A DNA stretch of 64,000 nucleotides from Chlorogloeopsis fritschii PCC 6912 (GCF_000317285.1 NZ_AJLN01000120.1:1-64000); one strand, 5' to 3'; shown: positions 33,645 to 43,719, counted from the first letter of the stretch. Program-made: numbers and translations. The notes: generated by a model not told the origin, from the sequence alone.

Positions 33645-34820
33645 TTAAAGTTTTTCAAACCAGCTATGAAGAGACTGGATTAATTTCTCGATATGGGCTG
33701 CTTCGTGAGTTGCCATTACAGAGATGCGTATCCGACTTGTGGGAACGGTGGGGGGACGAATCGCAGGGGCAAATATACCAGCGGATTTGAGATATTGTCC
33801 TACTTTGAGTGCATCGGCTGCACTCGGTAATTGCAAGCACAGAATGGGTGATTCTGAAGGTAGTAATCTTTGGTTTGGTAAGTATTTTTGCATCAACTCT
33901 TTCAGTTGGGCTACATTTTGCCAGAGTTGGGTATGGCGTTGCGGTTCTTGTTGTACTACGTGAATTGCTGCTAATGCTGCTGCCGCATCAGCAGGCGAAA
34001 GAGCGGTGGTATAAATCCAAGTCGATGCGCGATTTCGCAAAAAGTCAATGAGGGTGGCGTTTGCCGCTACATATCCACCTAAACTACCCAAAGCTTTACT
34101 CATAGTGCCAATTTGGATGAGTTGTCTGCCCGTACAGCCAAAATGTTCTACACATCCAGCACCAGTTTTTCCTAAAACTCCAGTAGCATGAGCTTCATCA
34201 ACTAGCAGCATACAGCTAAACTCTTCAGCTAGCTCCAACAGTGCAGGTAGAGGGCATAAATCCCCATCCATGCTGAAAACGCTATCGGTAACAATCAGAC
34301 AGCGTCGGTAGTTTTGTCGCACTCGTTGTAACTCACTTTTTAAAGCGCAAACATCACAATGAGGAAATTCAATTATGGTTGCACCACTAAGAATTGCTCC
34401 ATTTTTTAAACTTGAATGATTATACTGGTCAGCTAAAATTAAATCTCGCTTGCCTACTAAAGCAGTTATTGTCCCTAAATTTGCCAAATAACCCGAACTA
34501 AAAACCAGCGCATCTTCTGTTTGCTTGAGAGATGCGATCGCCTCCTCTAATTCACAGTGTAATTTTCTGTGTCCACTGAGTAATCGAGAACCAGTACTGC
34601 CAGTTCCATACTCTTGGATAGCAGCAGTTGCTGCGGCTATTAAACGCCAATCGCCAGCTAATCCCAAATAGTCATTACTGGCAAAATTAATTACCTCTCG
34701 TCCTTCTAAAAGCACTGTTGCACCTGGATCGCCGTTAATTGTTTGTACAGAACGATACCAGTCCGCACGGTGAATAGTTGCTAGAGATTGTTCTATCCAA
34801 GCGTAAGGATCGACAGCCAT
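33645..34820 (-). CDS. bioF: 8-amino-7-oxononanoate synthase
   Basis: A 391-residue fold-type-I PLP enzyme. Family motifs: [54 protein letters not shown], then [31 protein letters not shown] and the PLP-lysine motif [12 protein letters not shown] (~240). It condenses pimeloyl-thioester with alanine to give 8-amino-7-oxononanoate in biotin synthesis. Length is normal. No other bio gene is adjacent. A close alternative is another alpha-oxoamine synthase, but the sequence fits BioF best. Confidence 0.88.
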   Translation of the reverse strand: MAVDPYAWIEQSLATIHRADWYRSVQTINGDPGATVLLEGREVINFASNDYLGLAGDWRLIAAATAAIQEYGTGSTGSRLLSGHRKLHCELEEAIASLKQTEDALVFSSGYLANLGTITALVGKRDLILADQYNHSSLKNGAILSGATIIEFPHCDVCALKSELQRVRQNYRRCLIVTDSVFSMDGDLCPLPALLELAEEFSCMLLVDEAHATGVLGKTGAGCVEHFGCTGRQLIQIGTMSKALGSLGGYVAANATLIDFLRNRASTWIYTTALSPADAAAALAAIHVVQQEPQRHTQLWQNVAQLKELMQKYLPNQRLLPSESPILCLQLPSAADALKVGQYLKSAGIFAPAIRPPTVPTSRIRISVMATHEAAHIEKLIQSLHSWFEKL

Positions 34821-34940
34821 GTTTTAGCAGGAGAGAGCGCGAGGGGGAGACAACAAGACAAGGGGACAACAAAGCAGGGGGCACCAGGAGCACAGGAGTA
34901 GTGAACAACTAACCACTAACCACTAACTACTATCTATTAA

Positions 34941-35579
34941 CTAATGACTACATTCACTACTACTAAGATGAGCGATCGCTTGTTTAATCCAGTCTTCTAC
35001 ATAGGCGTCTTTAGGCAATCCAATATCTTCGCTGACTACGTGTAAGGCATGGCTGACTTCACTGGGAGTGTAACCCAATGCCAACAGAGTCATTTGTACT
35101 TCTTCAAGGATACCCGGTGCAGGGCCACCTGTAGCGACGAAAAATCCTGCTGTTTTGCGCCATTCAATTAACTTGCTTTTCAACTCCAAACAGATACGTT
35201 CGGCAGTTTTTTTGCCGACGCCAGGAGCTTGAATTAATAATTGAACATTGCCAGTAATAATGGTTTGCACTAATTCTGGCAGTTCTAGAGTGTCTAATAA
35301 AGCGATCGCCAAAGCTGCACCGATACCACTAACACTCAACAAGTGGCGAAACACATCACGTTCTCCAGGCGAAGCAAACCCATATAGAAATGGCATCTCC
35401 TCTCGAATTTGGTAATGGGTAAATACTTGTACTTCGCCTCCCGACTCTGGTAACTGCTGTGCCATTCGTGCCGGGATTTGCAAGTCATACCCTATGCCAT
35501 TGACTTCGAGAGTGAGAATATAGCGATTACCGCCATGTTTCTGAATTCCTGCGACGATACCTTTAAGATAGCTAATCAT
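34941..35579 (-). CDS. ruvA: Holliday junction branch migration protein RuvA
   Basis: A 212-residue RuvA: start [20 protein letters not shown], the OB-fold region with [10 protein letters not shown], then two helix-hairpin-helix motifs ([37 protein letters not shown]) and the C-terminal three-helix domain ([19 protein letters not shown]) that binds RuvB. It forms the tetramer that holds four-way DNA junctions. Its start overlaps the stop of the sucrose-phosphate phosphatase gene by four bases (ATGA). Confidence 0.93.
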   Translation of the reverse strand: MISYLKGIVAGIQKHGGNRYILTLEVNGIGYDLQIPARMAQQLPESGGEVQVFTHYQIREEMPFLYGFASPGERDVFRHLLSVSGIGAALAIALLDTLELPELVQTIITGNVQLLIQAPGVGKKTAERICLELKSKLIEWRKTAGFFVATGGPAPGILEEVQMTLLALGYTPSEVSHALHVVSEDIGLPKDAYVEDWIKQAIAHLSSSECSH

Positions 35580-36349
35580 TCTATGAGTCCAAAATATCGT
35601 AATCCTTCAATAATTCCGCCCGCACAGAAGTTCTTTGCCAGGTAGCGGCGATCGCCAGGGTTCTCATTGTGCCACTGGAGTAGCTCTGGGCGAGCGTTTC
35701 CAACAATGATTCCTCGTTCGTTGCCTGCGGCGAATAAAGCAATATCATTGCCAGAATCACCACAGACGACAGTTTGCTCGGCTAAAAATTTCCATTCTTG
35801 ACGGAGAAATTGTACTGCCTGACCTTTATCGCTCCTGTCAGGCACAATGTCAAGGTCTATACCACTACTATAAATTAACTTTATATTTAGACCTCTTTTC
35901 CGTAACTCTGATTCTAACTGGGATAAAACGGTTACAGATGCATCTTGGTTCAAGAAAAAACTCACCTTGAAGGGGCGCTGTTCTGAATCGGGTTGTGGTT
36001 GTAATTCCGGGAAATTAGCAGTAGTAGATAATACCAATTCTCTGTCCCATCCTTGTGAAAGTTTTTCTGCCCAAGTTGGATCAAAAGTGTCGCCGTTTAT
36101 ATATATTTCTGTTCCTACAGCCAAAATCAGGGCATCTGGTTCTAAAAGATTTTTTTCTTCTTTCAGTTCTCGATACAGAATTGGCGATCGCCCAGTCGCA
36201 TACACAATTTTGGTGCCGTGTTCTTGGCGGTGCCTTTGCAAGCGATCGTTTAATTCCAATAGAGCCTTGTCATCGCCTACGAGAGTGTTATCTAAATCGG
36301 TTACAAATAGAAATTTAGTCACAGCAACCTCTTTTGTCAGCTTTACCAT
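35576..36349 (-). CDS. spp: Sucrose-phosphate phosphatase
   Basis: A 257-residue HAD-superfamily protein of the sucrose-phosphatase type: motif [16 protein letters not shown], motif II near IVYATGRS, then [28 protein letters not shown] with motif III lysine, and motif [16 protein letters not shown]. It hydrolyses sucrose-6F-phosphate to sucrose, the last step of sucrose synthesis and part of osmotic acclimation in cyanobacteria. ATG 36349 is used; a GTG at codon 10 is a possible alternative. It is translationally coupled to ruvA downstream. Confidence 0.88.
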   Translation of the reverse strand: MVKLTKEVAVTKFLFVTDLDNTLVGDDKALLELNDRLQRHRQEHGTKIVYATGRSPILYRELKEEKNLLEPDALILAVGTEIYINGDTFDPTWAEKLSQGWDRELVLSTTANFPELQPQPDSEQRPFKVSFFLNQDASVTVLSQLESELRKRGLNIKLIYSSGIDLDIVPDRSDKGQAVQFLRQEWKFLAEQTVVCGDSGNDIALFAAGNERGIIVGNARPELLQWHNENPGDRRYLAKNFCAGGIIEGLRYFGLIE

Positions 36350-36497
36350 CCAAAAGTTTATGCTGTAATGGCGCTGATCTCATCTGTTTTTAGTGAATAA
36401 ATCGAACACAGAAGTAGAAGACAGTTGCGATGAGACAAGTTTGATCACGACTGCCTTCTGCCCTTGCTCCTTTGCCTTTCTTTGTAAAACCGAGCTT

Positions 36498-37160
36498 TTA
36501 AGTTTCAGGAAGAATGATGTTTAACGAAGTACGGACATTCTCCAGTGGCTTTTCCCACAACAGATTCCATTCAATGCCAAACAGAGGTTTAGCCTGTTTT
36601 CCCATCAGCCATCCTTTGGCGATCGCATCCATGTATTTTGTCGAAACATCAATATCATAAATAACAGCTTTGACAAGATTTTTAGCTAATAATGCCAACC
36701 AGAAACGCGTAAAGTATAGTTGGGCAACATAGAAAGCTTCTAATTGGATTTCTCCCAAAATATTCGTATCGCACCCAGTGACGATATGCCAAATGTCATG
36801 GGTTTCGGTAATATGCGCTCCTAAAAATTGGCAATCATTCTCTACTTGCCCTGCCTGTAAAGGTTTCAAATTGTTTTCAAGCATATGTTTAGCATAGGCG
36901 TATCCTAATGTGTTGGCTGGCAAACGATAGAGTTTTTGCAGATCGACATCACCCAGCCTGAGACGCTTTTGAAATGCTTGTTTCCCTTGTGGGGTGTTAG
37001 AGAGAAATTCAATTACTTTCTGCAAGCCATCCAGATCGTTGAGGGCATTTGCGAGTTTGCCAATACTCTCAAAATCCCCATCAGGTGCTTTGACTATATT
37101 TATAATGCTCTCAAGTGCGTTATCCTGCCAAATTTGCTCTAGTTGATTGCAAGAATGCAT
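36498..37160 (-). CDS. Coq4-family protein
   Basis: A 220-residue helical protein carrying the Coq4 metal-binding signature HDxxH-x11-E, seen as THDIWHIVTGCDTNILGE. Other family features are LRLGDVDLQKLYRLPANTLG and a late YDIDVSTKYMDAIAKGW. In other organisms Coq4 acts in ubiquinone synthesis. Cyanobacteria make plastoquinone, so the substrate here is unknown but a quinone or isoprenoid link is plausible. It stands alone on the minus strand. Confidence 0.82.
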   Translation of the reverse strand: MHSCNQLEQIWQDNALESIINIVKAPDGDFESIGKLANALNDLDGLQKVIEFLSNTPQGKQAFQKRLRLGDVDLQKLYRLPANTLGYAYAKHMLENNLKPLQAGQVENDCQFLGAHITETHDIWHIVTGCDTNILGEIQLEAFYVAQLYFTRFWLALLAKNLVKAVIYDIDVSTKYMDAIAKGWLMGKQAKPLFGIEWNLLWEKPLENVRTSLNIILPET

Positions 37161-37294
37161 CCTAAAAAACCTTTATTAAAACTTTGTCTTTTAGTTTGAC
37201 ACGCTAATAACATTTTTGATTGAGCACAATTTATGGAATGATTTATCGCATTTACCGACACGGCGAAAGCATGAAAACCCGTCAAAAGGAAATT

Positions 37295-37939
37295 CTATAG
37301 CGACTTTTCTGCGTCTTTTCCAGGATGGGGCATGGAGCGAAATTGCCAAATTACCCATATTGCAAAGGTTGGCGCACCAATAGTAGCCGCAATCAGCAAC
37401 TGCTCTAATCCGCCTAGCAAAGTGACAACAGGAAATAAATATAAAATATCTTCGATATCGAAACCAGCAAAATTTGGTTGTCGCGTTGCGTCTTTACCAT
37501 GTTGCTGTTCCATCACGTTTCGCAAGTGGAAAATAGCAGCAACAGAAACACCGGAGACTATACCCATCACCAATGCCCACACACCGAGTTGGCTATTGAT
37601 GAGACCATAACCAATACCTACAAACAAGAGTATATGGATGATGGCGTCACTGACAAGGTCGTACTGATGTCCCCATTTACTGCTCTTGCCACTCAGTCGA
37701 GCTAATTCACCGTCTGTGTGATCCAAAAAGTTCGACAAGACAAACAACCCAGCTCCAATATTTGCCCAGTCATAACTACCAACTGCTAGTGCTGCTGTTG
37801 CCAACACCCCAGTCACCAGTCTAACTGTAGTGAGATGATTGGGTGTTACCCAACTGTCTTTGAGGGGACTAACTAACCAGCCAGCAAGTCGGGCATCCCA
37901 GGGCTTTGTTGTCATAGATGTATTAGGTATGAGCGACAT
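37295..37939 (-). CDS. CDP-alcohol phosphatidyltransferase family protein
   Basis: The 214-residue protein (start MSLIPNTSMTTKPWD; the next ATG at 37915 is an alternative) contains the complete family motif DG-x2-AR-x8-G-x3-D-x3-D, seen as TDGELARLSGKSSKWGHQYD followed by LVSD. About five hydrophobic helices surround it. Such enzymes transfer a phospho-alcohol to CDP-linked lipid or sugar acceptors in the membrane. It overlaps the end of the radical-SAM gene by 17 bp, so the two are likely made together and may act on the same lipid. Confidence 0.8.
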   Translation of the reverse strand: MSLIPNTSMTTKPWDARLAGWLVSPLKDSWVTPNHLTTVRLVTGVLATAALAVGSYDWANIGAGLFVLSNFLDHTDGELARLSGKSSKWGHQYDLVSDAIIHILLFVGIGYGLINSQLGVWALVMGIVSGVSVAAIFHLRNVMEQQHGKDATRQPNFAGFDIEDILYLFPVVTLLGGLEQLLIAATIGAPTFAIWVIWQFRSMPHPGKDAEKSL

Positions 37940-39578
37940 TACGTATTTTTTGAGAATAAAACGAAGCGGATTCTTTATTTTTGGCACACTCTTGAGCAAA
38001 CTTAATTAAATGGTGTCCCACTAGCCCAACATGAATTACACTTTCGATATCACCTGCTTTTAGTGCTGGTTTTGCCATGCTCCAGAAGTAAGAGCGATAA
38101 TTACCAAACAAACCTACCCGCAGTAGAATATTTACCATATAAGTTAACCCTTTACGGATATTCGCCCCAGAAGTACGAGCCGGGCTATTGGGAAGCTTAA
38201 TTCGATTGGGGTAAGTGTGTTTCATATTGTGGGCGAATCGCTGATATAAAAATTCCGGTTCGTAAGCAGTGGTTATACAACGACGCCACATTTCTACTAC
38301 TTGTTCGTAAGGCATTAAAAACTTAATATTCGATTCGCGATCGCTATCAAACACCAGTCGCCCTTCTTGCTCTAACCTACGCCACAAAGGTGTTTTAGGT
38401 AATGCATACAAAAGATTAATTGTCAATACTGGAATTTGAGATAGACGAATAAATTCGAGAATTCGCTCGGCGGTTTGTGGTGTATCTGTATCAAAACCGA
38501 TGATAATTCCCGATACAACCTCCATGCCATAGCTATTTAATACTTTCACTGCTTCTAGAATCGGCATACTTAAATTCTGAGTTTTAGAAATAGCATGGAG
38601 AGCTTCTGGTTCTGGGGTTTCAATGCCGCAGAAGACGGTACAGAAATAGGCTTCGCGCATCATTTCTAGAATTTTGGGACTTTGAGCCAAATTTAATGTG
38701 GCTTCACAGGCAAATTGGATGGGATAGCCGTTGCGTTTTTGCCAATCAATCAGGTGCGGGAGTAATTTCATCAGGGCACGGCGATCGCCAACAAAGTTAT
38801 CATCGACAAAATAAACCGATCCCGGATTACCACATTGGAGCATTGTATCGAGTTCGGCGATCACCTGTTCTGGGGTTTTCATGCGGGGATTGCGCCCGTA
38901 GAGTTCGGGAATATCGCAAAACTCACAACGATAGGGGCAACCACTAGAAAACTGGATATTTGCTAGGAAGTATTGATTGAGATTGAGTAGGTGGTAAGCT
39001 GGGGTGGGAAATTCGCTTAGGGGTAAACGTTCTTTCGTTTCAAAGCGAATTTGCTGTAGGGGACGTTGGGTGTGACGATCTAAGTATTCAATCAGGCGAT
39101 CAGTTGCATCTCCTAGCTCGCCTAAATGTAAAATATCAAAATCAGGATAATATTCTGGGCAACCAGATACAGAAGGGCCGCCTAAAACAGTTATTTTACC
39201 TTCTGCATGAGCAATTGCATTAATCTCATTGATTTGTGGGCGTTGGATGTGCATCCCGCTCACAATCACCGCATCAGCCCACTCATAGTCAGTTTTTTTG
39301 GCTGTTTGGACATTTTCATCAATAAATCTAACCTCCCACTCTTGGGGTAAGTAGGAAGCTACTACCAAAATACCTTGTGGGGGCATAAAAGCCCGAACTT
39401 TACCCATCAAGGGATAAGCGTGATGAAAAGTGCCAAAAGAGGGGCTGTACTTGGGAAATATGCAAAGTATGCGTCGATGATGCGAGGGAACGTAGCGGGT
39501 TTTATTGGCGGTAGGAGCGGTTTTTGAATCTATCGCTACGGGAATTTGGTTGTCTACAGACTTCAGATTCACAGTCAT
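37923..39578 (-). CDS. B12-binding radical SAM protein (HpnP/DUF4070-like)
   Basis: A 551-residue protein. An N-terminal cobalamin-binding-like domain (ILCIFPKYSPSFGTFHHAYP, then FMPPQGILVVASYLPQEW, GGPSVSGCPEYYPDFD) precedes the radical SAM core with CPYRCEFCDIPELYGRNP (CxxxCxxC) and YFVDDNFVGDR. The C-terminal part is DUF4070-like (PKTPLWRRLEQEGRL, YEPEFLYQRF, NRIKLP). This layout and the wording of several motifs are close to hopanoid C-2 methylases (HpnP), but related DUF4070 proteins of other function exist. No squalene-hopene cyclase is in this window. It overlaps the phosphatidyltransferase gene. Confidence 0.75.
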   Translation of the reverse strand: MTVNLKSVDNQIPVAIDSKTAPTANKTRYVPSHHRRILCIFPKYSPSFGTFHHAYPLMGKVRAFMPPQGILVVASYLPQEWEVRFIDENVQTAKKTDYEWADAVIVSGMHIQRPQINEINAIAHAEGKITVLGGPSVSGCPEYYPDFDILHLGELGDATDRLIEYLDRHTQRPLQQIRFETKERLPLSEFPTPAYHLLNLNQYFLANIQFSSGCPYRCEFCDIPELYGRNPRMKTPEQVIAELDTMLQCGNPGSVYFVDDNFVGDRRALMKLLPHLIDWQKRNGYPIQFACEATLNLAQSPKILEMMREAYFCTVFCGIETPEPEALHAISKTQNLSMPILEAVKVLNSYGMEVVSGIIIGFDTDTPQTAERILEFIRLSQIPVLTINLLYALPKTPLWRRLEQEGRLVFDSDRESNIKFLMPYEQVVEMWRRCITTAYEPEFLYQRFAHNMKHTYPNRIKLPNSPARTSGANIRKGLTYMVNILLRVGLFGNYRSYFWSMAKPALKAGDIESVIHVGLVGHHLIKFAQECAKNKESASFYSQKIRNVAHT

Positions 39579-39763
39579 CCCAAAATTACCCCAGAAGACT
39601 GAGCAGCTAATGAGACTATCTATTAGCAGAACTCAATCGTAATTTCAACTAGCTTAGGTGAGGTTTCAGAAGGTGGAAGTTTTTAGCGATTTTCTGCACA
39701 ATTTTTAAGATTAGGCGATCGCTTCTTAGACAGAATCCCCGTTGGGGAATTTCAGCTTACTCA

Positions 39764-40257
39764 GAGGATGTTTTAAAAGTGGGGGGCTGTTGTAAGAAAA
39801 CTCACAAGGCTTAAGCTGAAATTTGTAGAAGAATCAGCAGCTTGTGAGCAAATGACTAAAGCATATCCTAGCAATTTGACGTGGGAGCAGTGGGAACTGA
39901 TTGCACATCTATTTCCAGAAGCCAAACCAGGTGGTCGTCCTCGCAGTGTATCGATTTATGCAATCATGAATGCGATTGTGTATGTACTTTGCCAGGGATG
40001 TACATGGAGAGGATTACCGGGGGATTTTCCAGCATGGTCAACAGTCTATGGCTATTTTCGCAGATGGCAGAAGGATGATACTTGGCTTATGGTACATGAC
40101 AAACTTTACCAGTGGGTGCGGGTAGCAGCAGGACGTGAACCCAGCCCCTGCGAAGCAGCAGTTGATAGCCAATCAGTCGAAGCCGCAACGATGATATCTA
40201 TTGATGTCGGTTATGATGCAGGTAAACAGATTCACGGGCGTAAACGCCATTTGAGTG
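39764..40257 (+). mobile_element. IS5-like element, left part only
   Basis: A putative terminal sequence GAGGATGTTTTAAAAGTGGG (39764) stands 88 bp before a transposase start. The element breaks off at about 40257 inside the transposase, where an oppositely oriented IS1-like piece begins. No right end is present, so it cannot move by itself. Confidence 0.6.
39852..40257 (+). pseudogene. IS5-family transposase, C-terminally truncated
   Basis: ATG 39852 encodes about 135 residues of an IS5-family transposase: NLTWEQWELIAHLFPEAKPGG, AIVYVLCQGCTWRGLPGDFP, VYGYFRRWQKDDTW, the first catalytic Asp in AAVDSQSVEAA, and GYDAGKQIHGRKRHLSV. The family then needs a second Asp and a Glu, which are absent: after HLSV the frame runs into unrelated sequence until 40424. 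It is a dead transposase. Confidence 0.8.
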
Positions 40258-40335
40258 TGTCCATTTTTGACTATGTTGTTCGAGTTGCATTTAGGGCAGT
40301 GCATAGCTTCTATATTGAACGACACTACCTGATTT
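40258..40335 (-). mobile_element. IS1-like element fragment (5' end only)
   Basis: On the minus strand, CAGGTAGTGTCGTTC (about 40335) leads to ATG 40304 and MHCPKCNSNNIVKNG, the zinc-ribbon start of IS1-type InsA transposases. After 15 codons it abuts the truncated IS5-like transposase at 40257. Both insertion sequences have lost their 3' parts, so one deletion probably joined them. Confidence 0.6.
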
Positions 40336-40561
40336 TATCATTACTATGCACTACTACCGGTGTCTTGTCCTGTTTCAATGCCAGGGCCATCAGTCGTAGG
40401 TTACTTTCTATGACGATCGTCTGATGGTTATCAACCAGTTCTTTCTGGAAGGGCTTCATATTCTTGTTAAACACTGTAAGGATTGGTTTGTTGCTCCTGT
40501 TGGGGCGATCGCTCTTTAGTATTCTGTTCCCGCTCTTTACTCTGAGATTGTTTGTTTGCAA
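40336..40561 (-). pseudogene. Unrecognised ORF cut off by the IS1-like end
   Basis: From ATG 40461 (or further upstream at 40561) the minus strand reads MKPFQKELVDNHQTIVIES, then LALKQDKTPVVVHSNDKIR, and is interrupted at the IS1-like terminus. A second open frame upstream ends KEREQNTKERSPQQEQQTN. The sequence looks like the start of a gene whose remainder was removed. I cannot assign a family; similarity to TnpB-type transposases was considered but is too weak. Confidence 0.4.
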
Positions 40562-40566
40562 CAGTT

Positions 40567-41184
40567 CTAGTCATTCTGTTCTTCCTCCAGACACTGAGGC
40601 CAATCTGGAGCGTTAATTTTGGGATTGATAACCCCATTCTCAAAATCCAGCCAAATCCTTTGATCGTTTCGGCAATCGTAGCCCCGGCAAGGCAAGGGAC
40701 GATGAGTATATACCGAACAGCATTTTTTCTCGCGATCTAAATGCTGGCAATACCCATCTTTGCCGTGAGCTATTAAATAAGGAGCAGAAAACTCCCAACA
40801 CACAATACCCTCTTCCACATCTTGCCGAGAGAGGGCAAAGGGAAGCTTACAACAAGCCGCATGACACAGATGAAGGCGATTTTCGCAGTCAATCGCCACT
40901 CCATCTGTAAAGGCATATTTGTCTGCCTCTGGCTTTTGGTAGACTACGCCCATACCGCGATCGCTAAACTTTTCCTTTAAGTTAGCTGCCGCTTGCTTTT
41001 TGCGTTCGTCTAACTCGGCAATATCTAATAAACCTTTTTCGCTCAATAGGTCGATCGCTGCGTAGAGAAACGAGGCAATCTCCAACAGCTTACCCGTGTT
41101 GGCATCAGCCCGAAAGTGAGTATAGCGAAGACCTTCTGCAATTTCTTGACGAAACTCGGCGCGATCGCACTCATCATTATTCAT
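40567..41184 (-). CDS. YkgJ-like cysteine-cluster protein in the CIS ATPase operon
   Basis: A 205-residue protein with a Cys cluster of the YkgJ/CxxxCxCC type: LHLCHAACCKLPF, DGYCQHLDREKKCCSVY and RPLPCRGYDC, likely to bind zinc or an iron-sulfur cluster. The N-terminal half is helical (RQEIAEGLRYTHFRADANTG). It overlaps the AAA+ ATPase gene by four bases (ATGA), so both are made together. Proteins of this kind accompany CIS ATPases in some loci; its role is unknown. Confidence 0.75.
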   Translation of the reverse strand: MNNDECDRAEFRQEIAEGLRYTHFRADANTGKLLEIASFLYAAIDLLSEKGLLDIAELDERKKQAAANLKEKFSDRGMGVVYQKPEADKYAFTDGVAIDCENRLHLCHAACCKLPFALSRQDVEEGIVCWEFSAPYLIAHGKDGYCQHLDREKKCCSVYTHRPLPCRGYDCRNDQRIWLDFENGVINPKINAPDWPQCLEEEQND

Positions 41185-43355
41185 GGCAACATTTCAGCAT
41201 ACTTCCCAAAGTCGTTTTTGCCGATCGCTTGCCCTATTTTTTGAGATTCTCGCCAAGTTGCTCGTACTAAATACTTCATTGTAATACATCCGCCTTCGGC
41301 AGCAGCCAAAAATGCTGCTTTTAGTACAATATTCTTAATGTTTCCGCCAGAGAACCGAAACTGTCTTGCTAAAAACTCGTAATCAATTCCTTCGTCTTGT
41401 GGCGCTTCTTTTGGGATCAGAATTTCCCAAATTTGCCGCCGTCGCTCCTCATCGGGAAAGGGAAACTCAATGATAAACTGCAAGCGTCGCATAAAGGCAT
41501 CATCGATATTTTGGCGCAGGTTGGTTGCCAGAATCGTAATGCCTTCATACTGCTCCATTCGCTGCAAAAGATAAGCAATTTCAATATTGGCATAGCGATC
41601 GTGAGCGTCGCGCACTTCAGATCGTTTTCCAAATAGCGCGTCTGCCTCATCAAAAAACAGAATTGCATTAGCATTCTCTGCCGCCGTAAAAATCCGTTCT
41701 AAGTTTTTTTCCGTTTCGCCGATATACTTGCTGACTACGCTAGATAGATTAATCTTATAGAGATCCAGCCCCAGAGCCTTGGCAATGATCTCCGCAGACA
41801 TGGTTTTACCCGTACCCGAAGGGCCAGCAAACAGAGCGCTCACACCACGATCATAAGCAAGCTTGCGTCCAAATCCCCATTCCTGCAAAACTTGATGGCG
41901 ATGGACAACCCATTGATACATTTCCTGTAGCTGAGTCCGAGCATCGTCGGACAAAATGATATCATCCCAAGTGTAGAGTGGCTCGATTTTGTGTGCTAAT
42001 CCTGCTAAGTCATGTCCTGATTGCGATCGCGCTGCTGAGAATAAATCGCCAAGCAGCATCGAAGACTTGCTAGCATCGGAGTTTGAAATTGCTGTTCGCC
42101 AACGCGATCGATTGCTAGCATCAACGACGGCAGCGGCAATTTGTCCTGGCATCAAACGAAAGCGATCGGCTAAGGTATTGAGAGCAACTTCTGGTAGTAG
42201 GATATCGGCTTGATGTAAATGAGTCTGCCAACAAGCCAGTCGCTCAGAAAAGTTAGGAATAGTAAATGGAACAGCAATAACTCCGTTCGGATCTTGCCCA
42301 GAGGATATCCAGGGCTGGGTACCTGCAAGGACAACAATTCCTGCATAATGACTTAGCTCATCTAGTAAATTCTGGTAAGAAAAAATCTTTTCATCACTGC
42401 ATAACGCATCCATTCCTTGCAGATACAAAATCGCTCTTTGCAAACAAGCTTCTCGCACTAAAAGCAGCACGATTTGCTCAAAATCTTCTTTAATCGCTAC
42501 GAGCTGAGTCATATTTGCACTGACTAACTTGGCTCCGACTTCCGAGGCTAGTGCTTGAGCAGTCAGATTTTGATAGATATCGTCAGTCCCCTGAAAATAA
42601 AGTCGTAATGGTTGTTGTGTCTGCCAGCTTTGCAAAGTTAGCGATCGCAGTGCTTGTTTGATTGTGGTATTTAAGGGTAGCTCATCTAGGGATACTGAAG
42701 GCTTAACCATTTGGCAGTAGGGCAAAAGACGCAGATCTAAACCTTCCTGTTCTAGTAAAAGACGAACAATCTGCTCATCTAGCTTGAGGTAGTGAGCGAG
42801 GAGCGGTGGTTGACTTTGGTTGGTATCAGGAATCAAATGAATCAGTCTGTGACGAATTAACGGTGCATTAGAGACAAAATGAGCGCGATGCAACAGCTTG
42901 GCTTCTGCTGACGAACAGAGTAAATTCAGCGCTAGGTCTACACTAGGACGTTTACGGGTAACATCATCTTGAAGATAGGCATAGAGACGCTCGTAGCGCA
43001 GATCGACTTCAGGCGCTAAGGCGATGAAAATTAAATCGATATCGAATTCTGAAAGGCTAAAAGTATCTTTCAACCAACCCAAGCGACTGCTATTGCTAAT
43101 TGATTTGAGAGAAACTTGCTTTAATGCTTTTTCCCCAACTTGCAGTGTGGGAATTCCTGGTTCGCGATCTAAAAGACGCTCCACCTCTTCTCGACTAATA
43201 TAAAGGCCTCGATAAGCATCAGTTGCCGCCTCTACTCCATAAACAGTTGGCGCTGTAGCTACTGCTTGCGCAATGAGAAGATCTAGTCTCCTCAAAGCAT
43301 AAAGTAGATCGCCAAGACTTAAATTGCTAGCTTCTGGCACTAGTCGAATCACCAT
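41181..43355 (-). CDS. AAA+ ATPase of the contractile injection system type (Afp15-like)
   Basis: A 724-residue protein. The C-terminal third is a classical AAA+ domain: Walker A LFAGPSGTGKTMSAEI (~506), the pore-like YIGETEKNLERIF segment, Walker B ILFFDEADALFGKR (~565), sensor 1 ILATNL and the arginine-finger region FMRRLQFIIEFPFPD. The long N-terminal part is helical and contains a second, degenerate ATPase-like region. This architecture matches the ATPases found in extracellular and thylakoid CIS loci, whose role may be in assembly or effector loading. The baseplate genes lie at 1-9.3 kb, so the locus is split. Confidence 0.85.
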   Translation of the reverse strand: MVIRLVPEASNLSLGDLLYALRRLDLLIAQAVATAPTVYGVEAATDAYRGLYISREEVERLLDREPGIPTLQVGEKALKQVSLKSISNSSRLGWLKDTFSLSEFDIDLIFIALAPEVDLRYERLYAYLQDDVTRKRPSVDLALNLLCSSAEAKLLHRAHFVSNAPLIRHRLIHLIPDTNQSQPPLLAHYLKLDEQIVRLLLEQEGLDLRLLPYCQMVKPSVSLDELPLNTTIKQALRSLTLQSWQTQQPLRLYFQGTDDIYQNLTAQALASEVGAKLVSANMTQLVAIKEDFEQIVLLLVREACLQRAILYLQGMDALCSDEKIFSYQNLLDELSHYAGIVVLAGTQPWISSGQDPNGVIAVPFTIPNFSERLACWQTHLHQADILLPEVALNTLADRFRLMPGQIAAAVVDASNRSRWRTAISNSDASKSSMLLGDLFSAARSQSGHDLAGLAHKIEPLYTWDDIILSDDARTQLQEMYQWVVHRHQVLQEWGFGRKLAYDRGVSALFAGPSGTGKTMSAEIIAKALGLDLYKINLSSVVSKYIGETEKNLERIFTAAENANAILFFDEADALFGKRSEVRDAHDRYANIEIAYLLQRMEQYEGITILATNLRQNIDDAFMRRLQFIIEFPFPDEERRRQIWEILIPKEAPQDEGIDYEFLARQFRFSGGNIKNIVLKAAFLAAAEGGCITMKYLVRATWRESQKIGQAIGKNDFGKYAEMLP

Positions 43356-43637
43356 ATGTGCTCAGGATGATAGTTGGGGATTAGATAAGCTGTTTCTATC
43401 CTTAACCGAATAAAATTTAAGCTTTCAGGGGTTAACTCCCAGTCTTTCTTCTCGGTTTCTTGCAATCCAATTTTCTCACAGAACTGCTTCTATCCAAGTT
43501 ATGTCTTTCTTAACAGGTGGCTAGAGCGAAAGTCTTTACTGCCATCTGTATAGAAATGTTCTAGTTTCCCATAAGTTCCCCACTCACAATGTAGTTTTTA
43601 CTCTGAAATGTGTCGCTTTGGCAATTCTCAATAACCC

Positions 43638-43709
43638 TAAGGTGGGCACTGTCCACCATTTTAAAATAAAGGTTTGAGGAGAGTTAAGCAGTGTCCACTC
43701 TACAAAAAT
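43638..43709. repeat. MITE-like palindromic repeat, copy 3
   Basis: In reverse orientation this matches the elements at 13308-13435: TAAGGTGGGCACTG at one end, GAGAGTTAAGCAGTGTCCAC at the other, and interior AAAGGTTTGAGG. Terminal repeats are slightly decayed. The remaining 43356-43637 holds no gene that I can support. Confidence 0.7.
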
Positions 43710-43719
43710 TGCTCAATAT

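Noticed and set aside
40325..40561. TnpB/IS605 transposase fragment
   Set aside because: The phrase KELVDNHQTIVIES only loosely resembles TnpB; no other TnpB motif is present, so it is left as unassigned.
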